Part shown: positions 1-8,943 of the stretch, piece by piece
Numbering within the stretch: position 1 is the stretch's first letter
Layout of the letters: every line of letters begins with the position of its first letter
Source: CAYGEY01 sp964349065
GTDB lineage: Bacteria; Patescibacteriota; Gracilibacteria; 1-14-2-50-48-13
Direction: 5' to 3'
Assembly (NCBI GenBank): GCA_964349065.1
Contig: CAYGEY010000005.1
Location: forward strand, 1-45,176
Length of the DNA stretch: 45,176 bases
The notes under the pieces: generated by a model
The model's input: the letters and a program-made list of their open reading frames with translations, nothing else
What the model was told of the DNA's origin: nothing
The model's database searches: none
Translations under genes and position numbers: made by a program

Positions 1-1434
1 TAATTCAATATATTTCTCATTTTTATTTTCACCTTTAACTCCTTCCATTTTCATTTGTAGTTCAAACAATTTTACTTTTTCTCTATCAATTTTTGCATAC
101 TCTTCAACAAAAAACTCATTTTCCAAACCGTTCATACCTCGACTTAAAACATGATTAAGAAAAATATTTTTTGATATAAGACAACTTTCTGCAAGCTCGT
201 TAGCGTTATCAATCATCTGTTGATCTTTAGGCTCTAGGACCTTGTCCTCTTCAGTTTTTTCCACCAACTTCACTATATTTTTGTTTGGAATATAATTCAT
301 GTTTTTATCTTTTTGCTGTATTGCGTTTTTCATTTCTGTCAGCTTCTCATCTGCAATGTGTTGAATGTTTTTTAACATATCTTCATCTACATCTCGATAT
401 TTCGGTAACATTTCATTTGCCACTTTCAAAATTGCATATGTCGATCCTCCAACATTCTCATTAGTTGTGTCCAAATAACTCTTATCGGTTACCATATTCA
501 TAAACTGGAAAATTTCACTTAATGAATATTTAGGTCTTTCATACTCAGGAATACGTGCATAAAGATCTATAAGAGATTTTTTTATGCTTTCACTTATTTC
601 TAAACGGAGCTCATTTGTAAATGACGTCACTATTTCTTCCGGATATCCGTATATAAATCTGGTAAATTCCTCCCCACCTTCGCGGATTGAAATACAAAAT
701 GCATTTTTAAAAACTTTTGTCGGATTATTTTCTTTATATTTTTGTAATTTTGTAAGAAAACTATGCTCTGATACACCATATGCTTTACGAATAAGGAGAT
801 CACCAAAGATTGGACCTAGTATATTATTCAGATTTTTGAAATTGTCACCATCAGAAACAATTGTCATAAGGTTTCCCTCAATGGGATTCATTTTTTCATC
901 ACGTAAATTTTTCAGCTTATTACTGACAATAAGGTATCCTCTCTGGTTTATCAGACCGGTTTTATCATCAAGATATACATCTTCATGGAGTTTCTGGTAT
1001 CCCATATCAACGCTCCCTTTTATGTCAGTTGTATCAGAAAGATATTTTACTCCACTCTCTCGCACATTCGTGAACACATACTCCGACTCAACTGCTTGTT
1101 TCAAATTAGTCATTGTCTTAGAAGAAAGAAAACTTTCCAACAAAGGCTTCTCTGAAGAAAACGCCGGCAGAATATTTTGATATGAGTCTTTTTGTATCAA
1201 ATGCTCTGCTATAAAATCAACTTTTTCTTTATCCTTATCAACATCCATCTCATATTTCATCGTCAAATTCTGTCGCAACAGCCTATATTGTTCCTTTACA
1301 AAAACATTTCGAAATGTTCTACGAAATTCTCGATTAACCAGATCTATTTTCTTTGCAACATAAATAGAGGCTTCCGTCGCTAATTTTAGGTTATTCCCCT
1401 CAATTTTGTTCGGTTGATCTCCTGGCTTGTGCAT
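1..1434 (-). CDS. GGDEF-like (diguanylate cyclase-type) protein, C-terminus missing
   Basis: An open frame of 478 codons starts at ATG 1434 on the minus strand and runs off the left edge without a stop. Around residues 156-257 it carries the hallmarks of a GGDEF domain: a D-x-x-TGL-x-N start (about 157-163), the metal-binding block SDGDNFK (194-200) followed by N-N-x-x-G and GD (211-212), and an R-E-GGEEF signature (251-257), the equivalent of RxGGDEF/GGEEF. This family makes cyclic di-GMP from two GTP, but many divergent members are inactive or only bind nucleotide. The first 150 residues are charged and helical with no clear signal peptide or membrane segment. The roughly 220 residues after the signature were not recognised. 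Activity is not proven; the spacing between the motifs is somewhat long. Confidence 0.72.
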   Translation of the reverse strand, partial: MHKPGDQPNKIEGNNLKLATEASIYVAKKIDLVNREFRRTFRNVFVKEQYRLLRQNLTMKYEMDVDKDKEKVDFIAEHLIQKDSYQNILPAFSSEKPLLESFLSSKTMTNLKQAVESEYVFTNVRESGVKYLSDTTDIKGSVDMGYQKLHEDVYLDDKTGLINQRGYLIVSNKLKNLRDEKMNPIEGNLMTIVSDGDNFKNLNNILGPIFGDLLIRKAYGVSEHSFLTKLQKYKENNPTKVFKNAFCISIREGGEEFTRFIYGYPEEIVTSFTNELRLEISESIKKSLIDLYARIPEYERPKYSLSEIFQFMNMVTDKSYLDTTNENVGGSTYAILKVANEMLPKYRDVDEDMLKNIQHIADEKLTEMKNAIQQKDKNMNYIPNKNIVKLVEKTEEDKVLEPKDQQMIDNANELAESCLISKNIFLNHVLSRGMNGLENEFFVEEYAKIDREKVKLFELQMKMEGVKGENKNEKYIEL

Positions 1435-1457
1435 TTTTGTTTTAGTTTTATCATAGT

Positions 1458-1466
1458 ATTATATCA
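1458..1466 (-). promoter_or_regulatory. Extended -10 promoter for the GGDEF-like gene
   Basis: On the minus strand the sequence reads TGATATAAT, a perfect extended -10 element (TG-n-TATAAT). It would start transcription about 17 nt before the ATG at 1434. No good -35 element is seen, as expected for this promoter class. Confidence 0.55.
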
Positions 1467-1532
1467 GAAAGTGACGATTTTTACTAGTCATTTACACATT
1501 ATTCTTGTAGAATTTTCCGGAATAACCTCACT

Positions 1533-2207
1533 ATGCAAAAACGTTTTGTTATAACAGTTGATGGCCCTGTCGGAGTAGGTAAAAATACTGTCTGTGAAAT
1601 TGTCGCAGAAAAACTCAATTGTGCGTATCTAAACTCAGGCTCACTCTTTCGAGCTGTGGCATTTATTGCAGAGCAACAGAAATATACTCCGGCACATGAA
1701 ACAGTTCATGAATTTTTGGAAGATTTCCCGGTACAGTTTAAAATTGTTGATCAGAAGCTGCAAATCACATACCAACATGAAATTCTTTTCGATGAACTAT
1801 ACACCGCGAATATCTCAAAAAAATCATCCGAAGTGTCCAGAACTCCTGAAATCCGCATGTTTGTACACAGCACTCTTCGTGAATTAGCGAAAGAGACATC
1901 TCTCATTATTGACGGAAGAGATGCAGGTAGTCATATTTTTCCTCTCGCTGATTATAAGTTTTATATTGATGCAAAACCTGAAATCCGCGCACATAGACGA
2001 TATTTACAATCCATAGCAAATGGAGAAAAAATTAGTGAAGCAGAAGTCTTGAAACAAATAATGGAGAGAGATTTTAATGACGAAAATAAAGGTGAGTATT
2101 CGCTTCGCATTTATCCCGGTCAAATTGTTATTGATACTGGTACAATATCTGCTTATGATGTTGCTATGCAGATAATCTCTTATATCCCTAAAAGTTATTA
2201 CATATGA
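1533..2207 (+). CDS. cmk: Cytidylate kinase
   Basis: A 224-residue protein of normal length for bacterial Cmk, which transfers phosphate from ATP to CMP/dCMP in the cytoplasm. The P-loop is near the N-terminus (GPVGVGKNT, about residues 11-19). The NSGSLFRAVA stretch matches the CMP-binding region, and DGRDAGSHIFP (about 127-137) matches the DGRDxGTxVFP motif. It is followed by the R-A-x-RR lid arginines. The stop overlaps the next start by 4 nt (ATGA), so the downstream membrane protein is probably co-translated. No Shine-Dalgarno site is seen. Confidence 0.95.
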   Translation: MQKRFVITVDGPVGVGKNTVCEIVAEKLNCAYLNSGSLFRAVAFIAEQQKYTPAHETVHEFLEDFPVQFKIVDQKLQITYQHEILFDELYTANISKKSSEVSRTPEIRMFVHSTLRELAKETSLIIDGRDAGSHIFPLADYKFYIDAKPEIRAHRRYLQSIANGEKISEAEVLKQIMERDFNDENKGEYSLRIYPGQIVIDTGTISAYDVAMQIISYIPKSYYI

Positions 2208-2662
2208 ACAACAATACCAAGTTAATGTTTATTCTCATGGCTGTAGGTATTGTTATTTTCAGCCTTGTGATCATTTTTATGCCGCTCGGTAAAAATAGTG
2301 CATCATTACTTGGAGGGCAACAAGTGATGTATAGCATGAATACTCCATCTACAATGACTGTTTCCCAAGGTAAACCATATAACTTATCTCCGTTTCTAGT
2401 TACAAATCTTCAAATGATAAAGGGATTTTTGATACAGGGAACTATAAAGAGCAATGACGCTGCAATCCTAAAGCTTGTTACTGAAAAAAATATTGAGATC
2501 GGGAGGTTGCCTCTTACGGGTCAGGGCGAATTTACAGGAGTGATCAATTTACCAACTGAGGCAATAATTACACTGCAGCAAAATCCTCTTATTCATTTTG
2601 TGATAGAAAGTACGTCAGAGCAGAGCATTACACTTACAAATATTTCACTTTCTGCATTATAA
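2204..2662 (+). CDS. Unknown membrane-anchored protein
   Basis: 152 residues, start overlapping the cmk stop. Residues about 7-30 form one strong hydrophobic segment (MFILMAVGIVIFSLVIIFMP) after a short polar N-terminus, so it is probably a single-pass anchor with the remainder outside. The rest is Ser/Thr-rich and looks beta-rich, with repeated I-T-L patterns near the end, like a small extracellular beta domain. No family was recognised. Confidence 0.75.
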   Translation: MNNNTKLMFILMAVGIVIFSLVIIFMPLGKNSASLLGGQQVMYSMNTPSTMTVSQGKPYNLSPFLVTNLQMIKGFLIQGTIKSNDAAILKLVTEKNIEIGRLPLTGQGEFTGVINLPTEAIITLQQNPLIHFVIESTSEQSITLTNISLSAL

Positions 2663-2716
2663 TTTATATTTTATTCAATATTAAATTATTTTAGCAAGTA
2701 ATATTAAACCATAATA

Positions 2717-2746
2717 TTGACGTTATTAAAATTAAGTTCTTAATAA
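2717..2746 (+). promoter_or_regulatory. Possible promoter for the 2775 gene
   Basis: TTGACG (2717-2722) is followed after 17-18 bp by TTAATA/TAATAA. The -35 is good and the -10 weak. It lies in a 112-bp AT-rich gap about 30 nt before the next ATG. Confidence 0.3.
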
Positions 2747-2774
2747 ATATAGTTCAAAATATATTTTAAAGATC

Positions 2775-3287
2775 ATGCAAAAATTGTTCCATCCAACTTT
2801 GCAAACAACAATAGCTATTGCTGATAGCCTTCATACTTTGCTATTGAAAAGAAATATTGCAGTATGTAAGAATTTTGAAAAGCAACTTATTGGTGTATAT
2901 ACAGGGAAAACCAAAGAAATTACTGAACCGCTTACGAGCGAAGGCGTACTCGATAGATTTTTATATGTAGATATCAATAGCTATGTTGCGTGTATTAATG
3001 CCAGGTTAAAACAAGCATTAGTAGGTGAACATTACGAAATATACAATATTGAGAATGAAGAAGAGAATCTAGTAGAAACAATCTTTATGCTTTTACAGGA
3101 ACAGGATATTGATCAACGTATAGTTTACAATAATAAGAAGAAGATCGCAGAAAAAGGAATAAAAAAGTTTGATTGGAAGAACTTTTATATATTTTTAGAT
3201 GAATCGATACTACACATTGATACAACTGAGAAACAACTTATCCTCAAATTTATTGCAGTCCTCTATGGTATGATCTACAAGGTTTAG
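2775..3287 (+). CDS. Unknown cytoplasmic protein
   Basis: 170 residues with no membrane segment or signal peptide. The composition is that of a real soluble protein (mixed helix, Leu/Ile/Lys/Glu-rich) and the frame is the only open one here. It is convergent with the permease gene that ends 2 bp further on. No motif was recognised. Confidence 0.7.
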   Translation: MQKLFHPTLQTTIAIADSLHTLLLKRNIAVCKNFEKQLIGVYTGKTKEITEPLTSEGVLDRFLYVDINSYVACINARLKQALVGEHYEIYNIENEEENLVETIFMLLQEQDIDQRIVYNNKKKIAEKGIKKFDWKNFYIFLDESILHIDTTEKQLILKFIAVLYGMIYKV

Positions 3288-3289
3288 GA

Positions 3290-4558
3290 TTACTCATACC
3301 GCAGTGCCTCGATCGGATCGAGCTTTGAAGCTCTGTTTGCAGGATACATACCGAAAATCAAACCAAACGAAGTTGATACAACTGTCGCTAATACAATCGA
3401 AGCGAAATCAATTGTAAATGCCCAGCCTCCAACTAAGGATAAAAGATACGTTGCACCAATCCCAAAACCAATCCCAAAGATTCCCCCTAGCACTGATAAT
3501 ACAATTGATTCCACAAGAAATTGTACCAAAATATCAGATCTTTTAGCCCCAAGTGCTTTTCGAAGTCCAATCTCAAATGTTCTCTCTGTGACGGTCACGA
3601 GCATAATATTCATAATCCCTATTCCACCTACTAAGAGTGAAATCGACGCAATTGCCACCAAAAAAAGTGTAAATGCATCTGTTATGGTCGTAAAAATTGA
3701 AATAGCATCTTGCTGTGCTCTCACAGAAAAATCATTTTCCTCTTCAGAGCGTAAATGATGTGCTTTCCTCAGCAAATTTTCGACTTTTGTAATAACAGCT
3801 TCAGTACCGTCTTTTGTCGTAGAAACAGCTTCCATTTGTATACCAAACAGATAATCAATACCCAGGACAACTTTCATCATGGTTTTTGTTGGAATCAAAA
3901 TACTCAAATCATCATCTTGACCGAACACACTTGCAAGTCCAGCGCCCTGTTTTTTGAGCACACCTACTATTTCATAACTCCCGTTCTCTATCCTTACTCT
4001 TTTACCTAGAACAGATCCTGCTTCTTTTCCAAAGATTTTTTCATTAGCACCACCGCCAATAATAGCTACTCTTCCAAGATTTTTCTCTTCATTTACATTC
4101 CATAGACCACCTTCTTCAAAAACAGAACCTTTTGATATAAAAAAATTACGGTCTCGGCCACGAACATTAATAGTAATATCATCTTTTCCCGGAAGTTTGA
4201 GAGTAATTGGAAGACTCGTTGTGTATGTTGAGAGGTTTTTTATACCTAATTCAGTTGATTTTTGTGCAAGCGTATCAACATCACTCATTTTCAGTGTCTT
4301 TGTCACAATACCTCTTGCGGCTGCGGGAGGCCCCCGTCTTTGCCCACCATCTCCACCCGCAAGAACAAAGACAATATTAGAACCAAGAGACTTCACCTGA
4401 TCTACCAATAATTGTTGTGCTCCTTTTCCAAGCCCGATCATGATGATTACTGCCGAAATACCAATAATAATCCCCATCATAGTCAAAAAACTTCTTGCTT
4501 TTGAACTAAGAATACTTGTAATCGACTCTCTGAGATTCATTGTAATTTTATTGCTCAT
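3290..4558 (-). CDS. MacB/FtsX-type ABC transporter permease (second of two)
   Basis: 422 residues with the classic layout of MacB-like permeases without a fused ATPase. There is an N-terminal transmembrane helix (about 17-40, FLTMMGIIIGISAVIIMIGL), a large extracytoplasmic domain (about 50-290), and three C-terminal helices ending in a P-A-N-R-A-S-K-L-D-P-I-E-A-L-R-Y-E tail typical of the family. The start codon overlaps the stop of the upstream permease (TAATG). The gene is last in the adaptor-ATPase-permease-permease operon. In relatives this complex exports peptides, lipids or drugs; the substrate here is unknown. Confidence 0.9.
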   Translation of the reverse strand: MSNKITMNLRESITSILSSKARSFLTMMGIIIGISAVIIMIGLGKGAQQLLVDQVKSLGSNIVFVLAGGDGGQRRGPPAAARGIVTKTLKMSDVDTLAQKSTELGIKNLSTYTTSLPITLKLPGKDDITINVRGRDRNFFISKGSVFEEGGLWNVNEEKNLGRVAIIGGGANEKIFGKEAGSVLGKRVRIENGSYEIVGVLKKQGAGLASVFGQDDDLSILIPTKTMMKVVLGIDYLFGIQMEAVSTTKDGTEAVITKVENLLRKAHHLRSEEENDFSVRAQQDAISIFTTITDAFTLFLVAIASISLLVGGIGIMNIMLVTVTERTFEIGLRKALGAKRSDILVQFLVESIVLSVLGGIFGIGFGIGATYLLSLVGGWAFTIDFASIVLATVVSTSFGLIFGMYPANRASKLDPIEALRYE

Positions 4559-5799
4559 TATCGATGTCTTATAGCTAAAATCGGATCCAGTTTGGAGGCT
4601 TTTACTGCAGGCCAGATTCCAAAAACAAGACCAAAAATTGATGACCCAAAAAAGGCGAAAAGTATGGTTGGTAAAGAGAGTATAAATGGAAATCCTGCTA
4701 TCAGTGAAATTATAAACGAGACAATAAGACCAAAAATAATTCCAATTAATCCACCAATGCTAGTTATCACCATAGCTTCGATAAGAAATTGAAGGAGTAT
4801 CTGACTCCTTTTTGCACCAAGAGCCTTTCGTACACCTATCTCACTAATTCTTTCCGTGACAACAACGAGCATAATATTCATAATGCCAATACCGCCAACA
4901 AAGAGTGAGATCGATGCCAATAGTGATAAAAAGAGTGTAAACACCGTTGTGACACCCTTAAAAATATCAACAAACTGATCTTGGGACATAAACCTAAAAT
5001 CATTCTTTTCGTCAGTTCGTAATTTATGCCTCTCTCTTAATATTTTTGTAACTTCCTCTTTGAGCTGATCAATATATTCACTACCTTTTGCTTTGAAAGT
5101 TATCCCCCAAACATAGTCAGGTGTATCTACAATAAGTTTTTGTGCAACCGGCGTCGGAACAAAAAGATATTCATTATTTTCATTTCCAAATGAAGAAAGA
5201 AGGCCTTTCTGTTCTTTTATCACTCCAATGACATTATATGTTTGCCCTTTTATTTTTATTCTTTTGCCAACCAAACCCCCATGATCTTCACCATAAATAG
5301 TATCGTCCACCTTCCCGCCAACAACAATAACTTTTTTTTCTGATTTTTCTTCTTCAGCTGTCCATATTCTCCCTTCTTCCACTTCTACATTCTGCATACT
5401 AAAATATGCCGGACTGACACCCCAAACACTAACTGATGCCTCAAGATTATCACCTTCCTTCATATTTATCCGACCCACCCTCGTAAACGGACTAGCTGAT
5501 ACGGCAGAGGGTACTTTTCCCGGTTTTGCGAGAGTTTCAAGATCTCCATTTTTGAGAATCGGTAATTGTGCGGACGACGTAAGGTTTGCATCATCTCCGC
5601 CTGCCATAACAAATACAAGATTGGTACCAAGACCTTCTATTTCTGACAATATGAGGCTTTGGGCACCACTACCAACTGTAAGCATGATAACAACACTTCC
5701 CACACCAATCACCATACCCAACATAGTAAGTGTTGTTCGTAGTACTGAAGTTTTTAAACTTCGTATCCCCTGCCTAAAGCTCTCTCGGATTATCGGCAT
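4558..5799 (-). CDS. MacB/FtsX-type ABC transporter permease (first of two)
   Basis: 413 residues from the ATG at 5799. A longer reading from 5880 is possible but its extra 27 residues lie inside a palindromic repeat and do not resemble the family, so I reject it. The layout is the same as its neighbour: an N-terminal helix (about 20-42), a large outer domain, three C-terminal helices and an ending K-A-S-K-L-D-P-I-L-A-I. The two permeases are clear paralogues and probably form a heterodimer served by the single ATPase at 5915-6601. The distance from the palindrome to this start is about 22 nt. Confidence 0.9.
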   Translation of the reverse strand: MPIIRESFRQGIRSLKTSVLRTTLTMLGMVIGVGSVVIMLTVGSGAQSLILSEIEGLGTNLVFVMAGGDDANLTSSAQLPILKNGDLETLAKPGKVPSAVSASPFTRVGRINMKEGDNLEASVSVWGVSPAYFSMQNVEVEEGRIWTAEEEKSEKKVIVVGGKVDDTIYGEDHGGLVGKRIKIKGQTYNVIGVIKEQKGLLSSFGNENNEYLFVPTPVAQKLIVDTPDYVWGITFKAKGSEYIDQLKEEVTKILRERHKLRTDEKNDFRFMSQDQFVDIFKGVTTVFTLFLSLLASISLFVGGIGIMNIMLVVVTERISEIGVRKALGAKRSQILLQFLIEAMVITSIGGLIGIIFGLIVSFIISLIAGFPFILSLPTILFAFFGSSIFGLVFGIWPAVKASKLDPILAIRHR

Positions 5800-5821
5800 A
5801 ATTATTTTAATTGTTGATTTT

Positions 5822-5913
5822 GTTTTTTGAAAGGTACATGTATCGTAGGCTCGATTCTTGCCGAATGAACATGCAGGCAACCTAAGAGCCGGATACTGTA
5901 CCTTTCAAAAAAC
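5822..5913. repeat. Palindromic element, copy 1 (see 32753-32840)
   Basis: A 92-nt imperfect palindrome between the ATPase stop and the permease start. A perfect 17-bp outer arm pairs 5822-5838 with 5897-5913. After a one-base bulge, GTATC pairs with GATAC, then GGCTC (5848-5852) with GAGCC (5886-5890), then TTGCC (5858-5862) with GGCAA (5876-5880), closing a 13-nt loop. Between the two inner stems one side is GATTC and the other CCTAA. A second copy at 32753-32840 has the same architecture with different but compensating stem bases. It could be a miniature mobile element, an intercistronic RNA structure, or a two-way terminator. Confidence 0.8.
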
Positions 5914-5914
5914 A

Positions 5915-6601
5915 CTAATACCCGCCATCGGCAATGATACCATCTCGAACATGGATAACTCGTTTAGCATTTTTTGCAACCTCAGGCTCATGAGTAATCA
6001 TAACTATAGTTCGGCCTTCATCATGGATATCCTGAAATATCTTCATCACTTCTTGGGAATTCTTTGTATCCAAAGCACCTGTTGGTTCATCAGCTAAAAT
6101 CATCGATGGGTTGTTCACAAGAGCCCTTGCTATGGAAACGCGCTGTTGCTCGCCACCGGACATTTCATTTGGTTTATTTTTAAGTCTATGTGAAAGCCCA
6201 ACTTTTGTCAGTGCTTCTATTGATTTTTTGTGACGTTCTTCACGCGACGAAATACCTGCGTAAATAAGTGGGATTTCTACATTTTCTACAGCAGAAAGAC
6301 GTGGAAGGAGGTTGAATTGTTGAAACACAAAGCCGATTTCTTTGTTTCTTATTTTTGCAAGATCACTGTCATTGAGATCTCCCATTTTGTACCCATTGAG
6401 AGAATAATGACCCCTTGTTGGTCGATCGAGAAACCCTATGATATTCATTAAAGTAGATTTACCACTCCCGGACGGCCCCATAATTGCGACAAATTCACCC
6501 TTTGCAACTTCGAGATGTACACCTTTCAGCACCTTTGTAACAATAGATCCGAGGATATAATCTTTGTATATGGCATCCATCTGAATGAGATTATCTTTCA
6601 T
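5915..6601 (-). CDS. ABC transporter ATPase, MacB/LolD type
   Basis: 228 residues with all ABC ATPase motifs in order: Walker A GPSGSGKST (about 42-50), Q-loop in FVFQQFNLLP (about 92-101), signature MSGGEQQR (about 147-154), Walker B ILADEPTGALD (about 169-179) and the switch histidine in MITHEPEVA (about 204-212). Length and the D-E-P-T-G-A-L-D form place it in the MacB/LolD/FtsE group. The stop of the adaptor gene lies 1 bp upstream, so the genes are translationally linked. It powers the two permeases downstream; the palindromic element starts right after its stop. Confidence 0.95.
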   Translation of the reverse strand: MKDNLIQMDAIYKDYILGSIVTKVLKGVHLEVAKGEFVAIMGPSGSGKSTLMNIIGFLDRPTRGHYSLNGYKMGDLNDSDLAKIRNKEIGFVFQQFNLLPRLSAVENVEIPLIYAGISSREERHKKSIEALTKVGLSHRLKNKPNEMSGGEQQRVSIARALVNNPSMILADEPTGALDTKNSQEVMKIFQDIHDEGRTIVMITHEPEVAKNAKRVIHVRDGIIADGGY

Positions 6602-6602
6602 T

Positions 6603-8840
6603 TTATTTTTTATCTACAGTTAAAGTAATCACTTTATCTTCATTTTTCACACCATCGAGGATTTCTGTATAGTCGTCTCCAACAAGGCCAAGTACCACCT
6701 CTTTTTCCACAGGTTTTTCATCTTGCATGATTTTCACATACGACTTCCCGTCTGATTTCTCGAATACCGCTTGATTCGGTAAAGAAAGAGCTGTGAGCTC
6801 ATCGACAATAATATTAAGATTAGCTGAGAATCCCGGGCGAACGATTTTTTCTATGTATGTGTATGGATCAAATATTATTTTCACTTCATAGTATACAACG
6901 CCGTCTAGAGATATTTTGTCCGGACTAATGTAGGATACTTCACCTGTGTATTTTTCTTCTTCAGAAAAAGCATCGAAGTCAAACTCCACTTTTTGGCCGA
7001 TTTTAATTTGTGCAATATCTGTCTCAGCGATATTTGCTTTGATTGTATTGATATTCGGATTGATGATAATCATCACCGGATTACCGATTTGTACCTGTTC
7101 CCCAACAGCAAAATTTATTTTGGAGACAACACCGGATTTTGGAGATAGTAGCTCTGTTTTCATTTTTTTCTCCTCTGAAATCTCCAGAGATTTTTTCGCG
7201 TTATCCACTTTTGCTTGCTGAATTAGCACATCTTCCACACGGGCTGGAGCTACTTTACTTGCTTTTTGTACTGCAGTATTCGTCACTTCTGATTCGACAT
7301 CAATAAGTGTTCGACTAAGCGTCGCTTCATTTTCTCGGACTCTGGCTGTCACATCAGTGAGGTTTCTCTGTGCTTCTTGGTAAGACTGTTCAAGGCGAAG
7401 AATATCCAAATCAGCAACACTTTGTCCAACTTTTGTCTTTTTTAGATTTTCTACTGCCTGGTTGTATGTGTTTTGTGCCTGCGTTTCTGAAGAGGATGCA
7501 TTTGCCTTGGTAAGTTCCAGACTCTGCCTCGCCGCATCTAAAGATTTTTCTGCAGTAGATACTGCCCCTGACAAGCCGGAATTTGAAGAGTTCTTGGAGA
7601 GTTCTAAATTTTCCACCGTTTGACGAAGAGTCGCTAAGGCTGAGATACTTGTAGAAATAGTGTTTCTCTGATTTAAAATAGCTGTTTTAAAACCTGCTAA
7701 ACCAGTGTCTGTGAGGTCCCTGCTTGTCACTGTATTATCAAGCATATCAATGGTCTGCGTCAATAATCTATGACTTTGTTGTAATAAATTTTTTAAGGTA
7801 TCCATCCTTTTGAGGATTTCATTGTAACTCAGCACATTTCCGGTCACTTGGAAAAGTGTTTTGTTAGGAACATATATATCCTTTAAAGCGTTGTACCCTG
7901 AAATTGTATCATTGTAACTATTGAGCTTCTTTGCTCCTAACTGATTTTTATATGCGGCATTTGTGTCTTTATTAAAATCCTCAACCGTGATGATTTTATT
8001 GATTTCTGTCAGTGTATTATCTACTTCAGTAAGATATTTTGATGCATCATAAAAACTTGTTTCCTGTTTATCCGTCACGTTTTTATCAGAAATAGGACTT
8101 CCGGTTGCCTCTGCATTTTTTGCATTGATGAGAGACTGCTCTGCAGATTTCACAGCCGCCTCCGCATTTTTAATGCTTTCCGCATTAGCCTTTCGCACTT
8201 TTTCCAGAGCGGTTTGAGCACCACTCACAATTGATTGGAGGGCGGAAATATCAGCTGTGTTTGCAGTACCTTTGGCAGATTTGGTTTTCTCCCAAAGATT
8301 TTTTGCATTATCCAATTGGAGTTGTGCAATTGCAATATCTTCTTTATTCTTGGCTTTTGATGCAGAGATTTGATTTTTGAGTCCATTTGCTGAGGCTTGT
8401 GCTTTGGCTATAGTTGCATCTAAAATATTTCTCTCTTCCGGTGATAAACCTGCTTTGAGTTTATCAAATGTCGCTTGCTCGATGGTGAGAGCTGCATTTT
8501 TTGAGGCTATTTCAAGCTCAATGTCAGTAGTGTCCAGTGTTGCAAGGATAGTTCCGGTTGAGACCTCTTGCCCCTCCTTAACTTTAATTGCTGTAATAGT
8601 CCCGGAGGTTTCAAAGCCGAGAGATGTGGATTTATCAGAGTCGACGGAACCGACGACGGATACTATTTTTTGGACTTTGTGCTCTGTGAGAGTTGTTGTT
8701 TCGTATGTGGTTTTTTGGCCACTACTACCGAAAAAGATTGATTTGAGAACAAGCAGTAAAATAATACCTCCGATGGAGAGGAATATTTGTTTGCGAGTGA
8801 GGTGAGTGATGAAGTGTTTTATCGTTTGTAGATGTATCAT
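6603..8840 (-). CDS. HlyD/MacA-type membrane fusion (adaptor) protein with a very long coiled coil
   Basis: 745 residues, about twice the usual MacA length. One N-terminal transmembrane helix (about 19-38) anchors it outside the membrane. A first lipoyl half follows (about 60-105, VGSVDSDKSTSLGFETSGTI and the E-G-Q-E-V-S-T-G-T-I-L-A-T motif). A long Ala/Lys/Gln/Asn-rich helical and coiled-coil region runs from about 115 to 560, then the second lipoyl half (about 565-600, SPKSGVVSKINF) and beta-barrel plus membrane-proximal domains to the end. It is first in the operon with the ATPase and two permeases. The long insertion suggests an unusually long periplasm-like or wall-spanning hairpin. Confidence 0.9.
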   Translation of the reverse strand: MIHLQTIKHFITHLTRKQIFLSIGGIILLLVLKSIFFGSSGQKTTYETTTLTEHKVQKIVSVVGSVDSDKSTSLGFETSGTITAIKVKEGQEVSTGTILATLDTTDIELEIASKNAALTIEQATFDKLKAGLSPEERNILDATIAKAQASANGLKNQISASKAKNKEDIAIAQLQLDNAKNLWEKTKSAKGTANTADISALQSIVSGAQTALEKVRKANAESIKNAEAAVKSAEQSLINAKNAEATGSPISDKNVTDKQETSFYDASKYLTEVDNTLTEINKIITVEDFNKDTNAAYKNQLGAKKLNSYNDTISGYNALKDIYVPNKTLFQVTGNVLSYNEILKRMDTLKNLLQQSHRLLTQTIDMLDNTVTSRDLTDTGLAGFKTAILNQRNTISTSISALATLRQTVENLELSKNSSNSGLSGAVSTAEKSLDAARQSLELTKANASSSETQAQNTYNQAVENLKKTKVGQSVADLDILRLEQSYQEAQRNLTDVTARVRENEATLSRTLIDVESEVTNTAVQKASKVAPARVEDVLIQQAKVDNAKKSLEISEEKKMKTELLSPKSGVVSKINFAVGEQVQIGNPVMIIINPNINTIKANIAETDIAQIKIGQKVEFDFDAFSEEEKYTGEVSYISPDKISLDGVVYYEVKIIFDPYTYIEKIVRPGFSANLNIIVDELTALSLPNQAVFEKSDGKSYVKIMQDEKPVEKEVVLGLVGDDYTEILDGVKNEDKVITLTVDKK

Positions 8841-8864
8841 AAGTCAATAATTTCAAGTGAGTAT

Positions 8865-8873
8865 ATTATACCA
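8865..8873 (-). promoter_or_regulatory. Extended -10 promoter of the efflux operon
   Basis: On the minus strand the sequence is TGGTATAAT, a perfect extended -10 element. The predicted start of transcription lies about 18 nt before the ATG at 8840. No convincing -35 is seen. Confidence 0.6.
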
Positions 8874-8943
8874 CAAGATTTGTCATTATAGTATAGTTTT
8901 CTGCGGTATTTTGGCTTTTGGGTGAAGTGGTGTCAATGGGAAA

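Noticed and set aside
584..1383. Plus-strand frames of 198 and 63 residues at the left edge
   Set aside because: They are the antisense of the GGDEF-like gene, which has clear motifs on the minus strand. The plus-strand products have a biased, non-protein-like composition.
5800..5880. Longer start for the first permease at 5880
   Set aside because: The added residues are encoded by the palindromic element and match no permease N-terminus; ATG 5799 fits the family.
5822..5913. Integron attC site
   Set aside because: The palindrome has no GTTRRRY/RYYYAAC core pair, and no integrase gene is in the window.
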